Below the pieces are notes generated by a model that did no database searches, had not been told where the DNA came from, and worked only from the letters and a program-made list of their open reading frames with translations. The translations under genes and the position numbers were made by a program. Source: Phoronis ovalis (taxonomy: Eukaryota; Phoronida; Phoronidae). Taken from it: a DNA stretch of 25,356 nucleotides. The stretch is from assembly GCA_028565635.1 (NCBI GenBank), contig JAOXYB010057056.1, forward strand, positions 1-25,356, read 5' to 3'. This document shows, one piece after another, positions 14,542 to 25,356 of this stretch. Position 1 is the first letter of the stretch. Each line of letters starts with the position of its first letter.

Positions 14542-17500
14542 ATCCTCATGCAATATGCTGCCAATTCTCTTCCAGTTTCCATAACTATTTACTGTACTTC
14601 AAAAATTACAAATATAGAAATATTTGTTATCATAGGGGTGTACAACTCCTAGTAAGAGGACTGTCCTTTCAACTAATTTAAACATTATAATATTTCTATG
14701 AGAGAAGCAATATTAGTAAATTACCAAAGGCAATTGTAATGCATATACCTGCACCATTCATGACTTGCAAGGACTAGGTACACATGCAGATTGGACACCC
14801 ATTTGAGTTGAGCATCCAACCATGCATGTTCCAAAATTTAAAACAACATTGCTTACATACAACAAAGTTTCACAGTGTAGTGCTAACTTGCACCATGGCA
14901 ATTTTTGGTTTGGTAACAAAGGTTACAATTTATAAATGGATATCTCATGGATGTTTTTTAACCAAAAAATTTTAAAATGTCATACTGGATTATAATAGCT
15001 GTAATTTTTTCTTGTACAGAGTTTATGCAATTCTCTGCACAATTTAAATTTTTTAATATCTTTTCATGTTCATTAATGTACTATTAGAACAATGATTCCA
15101 AATCAAATAAACATCTAGATGATATAATGATCAGTTTCCTGGAGGCATTTAGCAGTGTACAAACTAAGGATGTCCACCTCTAAATTTTTCATTACTGTGT
15201 TGACTTATAATAACCAAAATATTATCTCCAGTGGTTGTTGTCTTATAAAAATATTTTCACAATTTTCAAAATTAATGGTTGCATTCATTATATATGGACA
15301 TGATATGAAGTGATTTGTTTGCAGAAGCTACCCATTTATTCTTCTACATTCCTCAATAATAGCTAAGTGGGTGTTTCATAAATCTGATTACATAACCATT
15401 AGCAATTTTCTGGGGTATATTTGAGAGATTCACTTATTCACATAATTATCAGGCTAAAATGATTGGAAAAAGCAAAAAATACTTTAAGGAAATTCTGGAA
15501 ATCTCTTACTTAAACTGGATACACTGAAGCAAGGCAACCTTGAGAATCAACACTCCAATTACTTGTATTGATAAGATGAAGAAATGTTATAATGTTTGGG
15601 CGATTTCCCAAAGGAATTTTTGCAATGTGTCTCTTAGTGTAGAATTAGCATGGAATTAACTGCATAATTTTATACCATAATTTGCTTAACATTCCTTATT
15701 AACTTTTCTTCTTGGAATAGCTATTGAAAGAAAAGTTACTAAGGACATGGAAAGACCATTCATTGCTAGTAATAACCTTACCCTAATACTGAAGTTGGCA
15801 GAAAGGCCAAGAACCCTGGGCAAGAACTTAGATTCAGGTTTCAAAAAAATAACATCTTGTTCAAATGTTATAACTTTATCAAAAAAAACTTTTTAGGACA
15901 ATAACATGCTGACAAACTGAATGAATTATATTAAACAGAATATCATTTGTAGAAAGAATAAATTAGGAAACATGATTTTTCAAATATAATTCTGCGATAA
16001 CATGCTCACAAACTGATTAGTATTCACTATTTAATATCATTGCAGCTTTATAATTTGTGCACTCTTTAGATTAGAAGTGAAATGCAAACTAAACAATTAT
16101 CCTAAAAATGTGGAGTGTGATACCTTATCAAACATGTAGTTAGAAATACACCACACTTTAAGAATTTTGTTTGTTTTATTACATGGACATGATATCACTA
16201 GTAGGCAAAGGGATTTAGGTTGATTCTCATAATTGCATTCTATTGAACAATCCATAAATGTGTGACTAAATCCATACATGATTTTTACCATGCATTTTTA
16301 GAATTGCCACAAAATATAAAACCTGAGAGCAACCAATGAATCGATATACTTTGAAGTTCAATCTCATTTGTCTGTATCCTATGTACTATTATCCTGATAA
16401 ATCCTTATAGTGGTTTTGATAAAGTAAAGTTAATATTGCATGTGCCCCAAAACACGATAAATAGTGTAGAAGTGGACATTTCATTTCTATGAAGTGATAG
16501 TTTTCTCCGTCCTCTTTATACCAATTTTTGGAAAGTGTGGTCACTTGATTGATCCCAATAGATTAGGTTCATATATGCTGTGTAGTGACAGGTAGAAATG
16601 AAAAATGTATACTTTTACAACACATTTTTTATAAACTGCAGGGAGTCATAAACTTATGAATGACAGTTAAATTGACAATCAACAAATGTTAACAGGTAGA
16701 CTAACTTTTGTTTGTCGACATATACTTAAGTGTCTGAATTATACTTGAAAACAGCACTTGACCAGGTAATGGTGCTCTTCAAGAGAAATATTTCTAGGGA
16801 TTCTTGCAAAATAACCTTGACTACATATTCCAGAAAATGATCTATCAAATAAAGTATCATCACACATAGCCATGACCCTCAGGTGCAATGACACACAGAT
16901 CATTGAAAAAATATTTTCCAGAATACTTTATCTTGTTGCTTATGGTTAGATCTTTTCTTTTTGTACTCTCTGAGAACATATTTTGGTTGCTCGTAATCTA
17001 ATTACAGTACTAGTATGTAATCGAGTTCTGATCAGTACCTTCCCGTCCACTGAAAAGTTCTATATTTTTAAAATGCCACCCTAAGCAAGGATCTTTTCAT
17101 GATTTTTGTACCCTTCTTTGATAGATGTTCCAAGGTGATATATCTTTTTAAATTTTGGATGAAACAAAAAAATAAATACAACAGGTCATCAGTATAAGAT
17201 ATTACTAATTATTATTTGTATAATGAAATGCTGTTAAGTAATAACAACATGGATATATTAACAGAAGAATGCCTTTGTGTTGTTTGTATTTCTAGGTACA
17301 CATTAATTTTCAAATATTAATTTTGACTACTTTTCTTTTCAATGATGCCCTTACATCAGAGCAACCCTTATTTCAGTTTCATGGATATTGACTTAGTTCA
17401 ATTATAGATGATCATGCAGTCCAGAGTCATTGTTGAGTAAGGGGACCAGGTAAACATGGGCATTTATCATTATACCCAATTTTGCAGTATGTCACATATA

Positions 17501-20500
17501 AATAAACTGCAACAAACATAACAGTTTGGATTGTATGCAACTACTAATAAGATGAACAGTTTAGTATTAAGCAGATATAAAATTTTGTGGGAACCTGGTG
17601 CTTCTGTATTTCTGCCATCACATGTGGCATATGATATGGATACTTCAATTAATGACTCCTGATCAAAACCATTAAAAATCTCAGCAGTTTGTTCACAGCA
17701 ACATATGTTACTTAAAGGACCATGGGCAAATGAATTTTTGTGAAACCTTAAAAAATCTCTGCTTTTGTTTGCAATGCAACATATGTTGATTAATACCAGA
17801 GAAAACAAAGACACATGTTCTTCACACCCAAAGGAATTCTTATGACATGACTAAAATTAAATCATCATTTAACAAGATCTAAAGGCATTGTCTTTGTTCA
17901 TTTTCTTAGTTTCTTAATTAACACTAAATGGAATAATTAATCCCCAATTTAAGTGACATACTTGCTATTATTTTATGATTCATATTTCTCATTTAATTGG
18001 TCCACTTTCCCTGCATTTGAAACATACTGTTCAAACAATCAACAAGACTGTGGTTGTATCATTATATTTAATGCATGCATAGTGTTATATATGCAATATT
18101 TCATTAAAAACAAATCAATTAATGTTTCTTTTGCTTTTCCTTGTCAAATGTATGAAACATGAAAGAACAATAACTGTTCATGGTTCTATACAGCTGACAA
18201 GTAGTAATGACCAGAAATAAAAGTGTTATTAGCATAGTAGCAACCACAAGAAATCCACAATTACTTCTACCTACCTGACCATCATTCATAATTTTGCATG
18301 TTTTAACACTATTTACTCTTTTGCAATCTATGTATAATGACCACACTTATGATAATAGTAAATTAGTTTATAGTTAGTCTCCAGAGATATCATGCTGAGC
18401 AAAATATTTACTTATTTCCCCATTTTCATCCATATTCCACACATTACTGGATGCTAAATGAGTTTTTAGTTTAATAAAAAAAAACAGGAATTATAAACTA
18501 TAGTATATTCTGTTTCAATGTGTTTCCGTATCAGAAGCATGCAGGAACCATACATTCACCCGACAGATCTACGGATCTGAATATTTGTGAAGAGCAGACG
18601 TGTGAAATCTGCAAGCAGTACCAAAACATACCAAAAGCAAATTGTGCAACACGCTTCAGAACGTTGCTTTTTTAAATCAGAAATTAATTTTCCTTTAGAT
18701 GCATTATAGTTCACCAAATACTTTACATTGCTATAATATGTATGGAAACCATTGTCAGCCATCACAATAATTTTTCATAACTTCAGATGGTATTGAGATA
18801 ATTTCTCTCTTCATGATAATTCAAAATATCTTTCAACTAATAATAGATACCAGACTGTTGTCTATTAAAATCTATAAATTGACCAAATAAACTGTGCAAG
18901 AAAATAAAGGCAATCAATAGGTGAAATAAGGATATGGCAACAGAGACTTGTGAAGTACAGGAGTCAGGCCTCACCTTAGAGAAGTAGCTCCCATTTCGTA
19001 TTGATAACACTAACCTGCTCCAAATAGCTTTTACCAAAGTTTCATAATATCATATTGAAATTCTTTTTATTTTCATCATAATGTTTTTTTTTGTAAAATT
19101 TGGGTGGGGCATAATGGAAATGGATTGCAAACTGCAGAAAGATACAAGAAATTATGAGGGTGTTACTGATCTAGGTACAGAAATGTACATTTTTCTCGTC
19201 GTCTGTTTTCAAAAGAACAGAACTACCTATATAGTATGGTGCACTATCATATAGTGTGTTTAATTACCCAGACAATGTAAAATTCATGATTAATTAAAAG
19301 CATTCATGCTAAGAGTAATTAAATTTTAAAGAATTGCATCAACACTAGCCTTTTCACAGCATTTTAAAGCTAAAGATATGTAAATGCATTTAACATACTG
19401 CATGTTATTTCAAAAGGTTTGTAATATTGCAACAAGCAGTGGCAAATATATATATATTGAAATAAAAAACAAACTATTTGCCTAATACGAAACATAATTC
19501 AGAATATTTAAAATCCAAACAAAGAAACAGAACCGACCATAGCTTCAAGAGCTCTTAAATTAAAACATTAATAAGTTCCTTTAAAAATACATATTTATAC
19601 AAAGCACTTGTACGTCCGATTTAATTGGATTCTATGTGTATTTTATGGAATTATCTATCATATGTCATTGAGTTTTTTATTCTCATGATATACTTATTTT
19701 GACATATGCTTCAGAATTGAAGCCTGAAACAATAGATAGTCTATTACTTCTTAATTGGTTCTAAAATTTGAACATATTATAATTACTACTTATCAAAAAA
19801 AATTACATTAGTGCTAATAAAAATGAGTTAAATTGTCTTCACAATCACTGTCATTTTTTAATAACTATTCACCATTTGCTCGTGTGAGCATAAAATTAAA
19901 TTGGCTAGAACTTGTTAAGTTTCTTGTAATTTGATTTTCTTTAAAATCATGCAGACAGGTGAAATAATTTATTGCATAATCTGACATGAAGCAAAGCAGT
20001 TGCCCCATATAGTGCTCCCTTCTCATTATAAATATGCTGGTATCTGTCCCTTTCATAACTTTATATGGTAGGAGACACATCATTAATACAGGCTCTTATT
20101 TATAGAACATTATATATCAATGTCAAGCTAATTATTTTAATCACCTCCATTCTGATATTTGTTGGTGAAAGGTAGAGAAATCATTCATACCTAAACGGGG
20201 AAACTATTTCCAAAAAATTTAGCACTGTTCCTGAAAATGTGCAATTTCAAATTTTTTGATGCTGATCAAGGTAGTCAAAGGAACCTTGTTATTTAGGCAG
20301 ATAAATACACATATTGATTGAAGCAGAGACAGCAGTAGTCCCTGAACTAATAATGGTTGCATTATTTTGATCAATGCAATAAACACTTCATTGTAAACCT
20401 GAATACAGCAATAGAAATCAAAGATAATTTGGGGGATCTTGTATGATCTATCCAACTTATACTTGCATAAGTCTAATAATTTATTTTGACACTGTTTTTT

Positions 20501-23500
20501 GATAATGTTGATGCTTTTTAATACTGATTAAAACATAAGTTTTATTCTTTACTTAACATTTTTTTATGCATTAATTATTTTTTTTCTTAGTAAATCACAT
20601 AGATAAAAGGAGTGGAATTTTAGAAGTATGTAATTTGGATGTAACATATATATAAACACTGAAAATATAATATTATGTGTTGTTTTATAAATGTTAAAAT
20701 TCTTAGCCAAGCTGTCTTGAGCAGGTCTAGTCTAGACCATTTTAACAAGAGTTTCTGAGCATGTGTGTTTAACTAAAGCAGGCTGCTCAAAGCCTACCTC
20801 TATATATTTATTCTGTAACATGCCACATGTATCAGTAGTTCATGGTTCTTAGGTTGGTGACCTGTGTTATGGCTTTAAAATGAGTGGTTTTGTTTCCATA
20901 CACTATAATCATGATTTCTGACTATACAAAAAATGTGGTTTAAAAAAGAATTAAAGAATGTCTTACAGCATATCAGTTAGTATTAACTCCTATTGTTGGT
21001 TCGAATCATTTGTTAGTGGCTCTGTGTTTCATAGTATTTAAATGGTAGGCTTTCAGCATCCAGTAGTGTTTTGTTATCCTAGAAACCTAGTAAGTGTAGG
21101 ACAATCAAATTATCCAAAAATAGAATAGTATAGTGTTATGTGGCATCATGCATAATATTAAATGTGTACTACAGTCCTCAGGCTTGATATAACTGTTTCA
21201 AATTAATACTGGTCTAATGTAAATATTACAGGAAGTAGTTTTCCAACATTTTAATTTCCATACAGTACACATATGTGATGTAATACTAAAGACATAGTAT
21301 TTAACTCCATATGACTACTTTCTCCTAGAATTTAGGAATGATAAAAGTTTTTTCTTAGTTAACAGATGTGACACTTGAAGTGAACACAAGATTAATACCA
21401 AGCATATTTGCAAGTATATTATCACAACATAACATACAAACCATAACCTTAAACATTAAAGGTATTTTGTTACTTATAGGTTTAAAAAAACCTCTAAAAT
21501 TTGCTCAAGGGGAATATGCATGGGTTCTAAATGTGTGTGCACCAACTCATTACCAGATACCAAACAATAGGAAGCTGATCATTCATACATAATTTAGTAT
21601 GGGGGTCTAATTTTAAAACACAATAACAAACCATATGCCCAATAGCAAAATTACTAAATATATCAGTTACATGCAATACACTGAGGTGAACATATATTTG
21701 AATGTTACTGAGTCTCAGATAAAATTTTCCTTCATTCAACAGTTATGAATTTCTGAAATTTAAGGGTAAGGTCAAATCGTGACCTCTAAACTATGAAAAT
21801 CCACAAATTTTAAATATTACAAAGAAAATTGCAGAGTTTCAAGTTGTAGAAGGGGTTTTTAAAACTACCATTCGAAAAACACATTTTTATCATAACATGA
21901 AAACTGTTTCGTCTTTTTGAATACAAACATTAAATTATATATGCAACCTTTTCCAGAAATGCACACATTTATATCTCTATCTCTTCATTTTGATACAAAA
22001 ATTAGAGGAGAGACTTACAATCAAACAGTACTTTGTCACAAGTCCTAATTGTGTTGATGAGCATAATATGCATTTCCAAAAAGTTTACTTTAACCAATTA
22101 GTCTCAAATAGGCTAAATTGGAGTTATCTGTGTTATATGCCTGGGTGGCTTTGTAAATGAAATAGACTCCCTGGAATAAGACTGCTAGTAGTAACAGTAA
22201 GACCATAGAACATAAACAGGCCTTTGCATTGTACTGGTATCAACAACATATAATACAGAATAGCTTGCAGAAAAGTAAACAAGTCAACATCCAATCCAAG
22301 AAACCTTTATATCCACTCAGCAATGTGATGATTTAATCATCATTCTAAACACCCAAGCATTCTAAAACTCTCTCCTTTATAATCCATCTCTCAGTTCAGA
22401 TTATAAAAAATAGCCAAGTTAATTTCAGAAAAAAGCAAAAACAAGGTAATTATAGGTACATTTCTTACTGCTTGCTAAACATTGCAAACAGAGATTTACT
22501 TTTTAATGTAACATTTTACATTCACAGATGCTATCAATTCCCCCAGCAGATGTTTCCTGCTCAAGAATCATTACAAAAAATAATCCAGCACATATTGCCA
22601 TTTTCAGGTTGCTGGGTAGTTTACTATTTAAGTCAACTGTTATTACTAATAACCAAAAGGGAATCCTGTTTAATCCAAGTAAGATATCAAATGACATTTT
22701 TAATGTGCATTATGGTTTTCTTAATTTCTTATCATTGTAATTTGCTGGCTTAAGATTTACACTCCCAGACTGTGCATTCTATTGGGTGCCAAGCTCCTTA
22801 ATAAACAAACTATGAATTATGGTTCTGGGCTAAAATTAGGTAAAGCAGATTATAGAGGTTGATAAAAATACCTGGACATAAATATGCTATATATCTCTAA
22901 TAGTAACAATGTCACACACAAATTTTGTAGCTAAGTTGACAAAGGTGTGTTAAAAAAAGATATTTAGTTTACAAGTATATGGTGTCTGACCTAAGCTGAC
23001 ACTAAAGTTAAGAACATTCCATAACACAGCCAGAAGCTACAGCTAATTGACAACCATCAGTGCATTTGCCAGTCATTAATTATAAAGTGCATCAGTGAAC
23101 AAAGAAGAGTTAGAATCAGGAAAATTAGTATCAGAAAATGTATTCAGATGCAGAATGCATGCATTTGCTATTCAGCCAAGTTAATGAATTCTGTGTAACC
23201 AGTGAAACCCTAGTATACTAACATAATACACTATCTAGGACCTCCTCAAAACATCATGAAACACAAGAAATGTATGAATTAAAAATACTACCTATGACAT
23301 GTGAAGGGTATATTTTTCAGCAGTTCAACTGGGCACACAGGACACCATAGGTCCCAAAAAAGGGACTATTTTACATTCAAGACAGACATATAGATACACA
23401 ACTATTCTCACTGTGAACCCTCCCAGGAGCATGGGTGCTTCAATAAATAAGTTACCAGCTAAAAGCTGTGTTAAACTCTTTAAATGTGTTTGATCAAGCA

Positions 23501-25356
23501 ATTAAAGATAACCAGAATTTAATATTTCTTTTTACATACAAATGGTAGCTAAAGCCTGAAGGCAATGCTACCAGAATCCTGATGCACCTATAAGTATGCT
23601 AAGTAATGTACAAAGGTGTATAAGAAATGTGCTGCAGGTATCAATTTTACTACAATGAAACCTGAACTACGTAAAATATATGAATGATCTTTGTAATTTT
23701 TGTTGGCAAAATCTAAATGTTCTTTAATGAACACAAGAGAATGTTATTGTTATAATCATACACCCTGTTATAATAAGGTTAAGTATGTAAGAAAAAGGTA
23801 TTTGAAATAACACCTAAACTTAGTTCAAACTAAACAAGTGAAAAATTTATGTAATTGTTGAAAGCAACTAAGGCATATAAACAAAATGTTGCAAATATAC
23901 TTGTGTTGGAATAAAATTCTGCATTTTGACAAATCATTTTTTAATGTTGACTAGAGATACCGAAGGCGATACACACTCGTGATTTCACAAATCATTTACA
24001 TTATGCTTCCTTGATGACGCCAACGTAGAGTATAAAATACAAGTGATCGGATTAGGTATGTCTGATAAATTACATGCTAATTTAATATATTATATACATA
24101 TATATCAACTACAAGTATTTCAGGTGTAAACACTTTGGATTACACCAGTCATTTACTGAAGTCAGTCAACAGCATATTATAAATAACCAGGTAGTTAGCT
24201 GTTGGTAAACCTACTTTCCTATTTGTACTGATAACAAATGCTTGAAGTTATTAGATAGCAACTTTCTAAAGTAACCAAAAACAGACAGTTGTATACTCCC
24301 ATAGACCGAGAAAATGTGCACTCTAAGCAAGAAAATACAATCAGAAACTATTGCAAATATTTTTAAGTAATACTTTCTCCAGTAACTACAGCCTTCTACA
24401 CACACACAAGACACAACAGCATCCAATAATAATGGACCATGTATATTAATGCACTGTCAAATATCATCAAAAATATAATATTAGGTTGCTGGGGTTAACA
24501 AGACAACAGAAGTAAATTTATCTTTGAAGAAAATCATCACTCTTCCTTGACAAGCATATTAAATTGATAACAATCAGAATAGATAAGGCACACACATTGA
24601 AAAAATCCCAAATCAATTTCTGATAGTACATGTGAATGTTACTTTGGCCATACCTTTATCCAAGATAGGTGAGCATGCTCCCAGGTGCTAGGCCAATCAG
24701 ATTTCATTCCAGACAGACATAAAGGTTAAATACTGAGGCAAATTATCACTGATACACAACATTCAAGAAGATCTTGTGATTTTTACTGATGCAGATAAAA
24801 CATGCCAAAATCATGTTATTGTCATGTTTTTTAATCTTTAAAGTTAAATAGTTCATACTGCAACAACCCTGTGTAAGTAACATTCCCATATGAAGACAAT
24901 TTTGGAATTGCATACAAACGATACCATTCTCGCATGCTGTCAAACATTTTCTCAGTTGCTTTTTCAATTTTAAATTTCAAGCAATAATACCAAGCATACT
25001 AAATGTGCTATTGTTTATTTAACATTTCTAGTCCTAAAATTGGGTTGAAATAGCATCATCTAAATTTTTGGAATTATAAATCTGTCCAAAGACATCACTC
25101 TTAAAAATTCACTGTTCAGAGAAATCTGGGTTTAAAAATCCTAAGTTTTAACCTAATTTTAAAAGAAAACCTAAAGATTCTGGTTAATATTAAATAGTGA
25201 TCACTTGTTGATTAAGCACTAAGCACATTTAACATTTCTTTTCTATTAGGATCAACCAACCTTAAGGGGGCCAGAACCATTTATTTCTTAGTTATCTTTG
25301 TTACAATGTATCTTTAAAACTATACACTAAAAGTATTATAATGTATACATTTTCTT
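14542..25356. other. Gene-free 10.8-kb stretch to the window end
   Basis: No exon, tRNA, rRNA or coding repeat could be supported. All open frames are under 120 codons and composition-driven (Leu, Ile, Phe, Lys, Cys). Small islands with more CpG occur near 18540-18620 and 23950-24060, and simple AT repeats near 19447 and 24085. The missing 5' exons of the kinesin should lie beyond 25356, unless a short exon here was missed. Confidence 0.6.
24011..24039 (+). promoter_or_regulatory. TATA-like motif with CRE-like half site
   Basis: TATAAAATA at 24031-24039 follows TTGATGACGCC at 24011-24021, whose TGACG is a CREB/ATF half site, in a patch with several CpGs. The spacing would suit a plus-strand core promoter. 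No open frame or transcript signal follows, so this may be chance. Confidence 0.15.

Noticed and set aside
18960-19037. Minus-strand NGSYFSK followed by a GT, resembling the kinesin FDYSYWS region
   Set aside because: Flanking residues do not match the family, and the expected Asp, Pro and ASQ residues are absent.
20999-21012. GGTTCGAATC, a tRNA B-box-like sequence
   Set aside because: No matching A box, acceptor stem or anticodon arm can be laid out upstream, so neither a tRNA nor a tRNA-derived SINE is supported.
22472-22753. 93-codon plus-strand open frame with hydrophobic stretches
   Set aside because: Overlapped by open frames in other phases and on the other strand; no recognisable domain, no splice or promoter context.
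24746-24967. Minus-strand frame containing a KSQD-like stretch in another phase, tested as the exon before the P-loop
   Set aside because: Upstream and downstream residues do not match any kinesin, and no donor follows at the right place.

Overview
The window is nuclear DNA from an animal, most likely an invertebrate: it is AT-rich, and one gene is cut by many introns with metazoan GT..AG boundaries. I cannot name the species. A protostome, perhaps a mollusc or other lophotrochozoan, is a guess from base composition and intron size.

One protein-coding gene can be supported. It lies on the minus strand and encodes a kinesin-3 motor of the KIF16B/STARD9 (KIF16A) type. Twelve exons (798-9919) join in phase into about 604 uninterrupted codons. 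They cover the motor domain from just before the P-loop to its end, the neck, a helical segment, an FHA domain, and the start of a Ser/Gly-rich linker. The 5' exons (motor N-terminus) were not found and probably lie beyond position 25356. The 3' exons (long coiled coil and the PX or START domain that would separate KIF16B from STARD9) lie below position 1.

Layout by region: 1-797 is the intron after the last certain exon, with a possible 21-nt microexon (334-354) and a possible acceptor at the window edge. 798-9919 holds the exons, with introns from about 0.2 to 2.2 kb; one intron carries a compact 175-bp hairpin element (4433-4607). 9920-25356 is 15.4 kb with no convincing exon, so most likely a long 5' intron. 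Its clearest structure is a foldback element: two 184-bp inverted arms (14009-14192 and 14348-14531) with 12 mismatches, a 155-nt loop and a candidate target-site duplication.

The most interesting protein features are a 59-residue serine-rich expansion in motor loop L12, His in place of the usual Asn in switch I, and loss of the conserved Arg of the FHA domain. I saw no defence system, operon, CRISPR array, rRNA, tRNA or viral gene. An undescribed system is not evident here.
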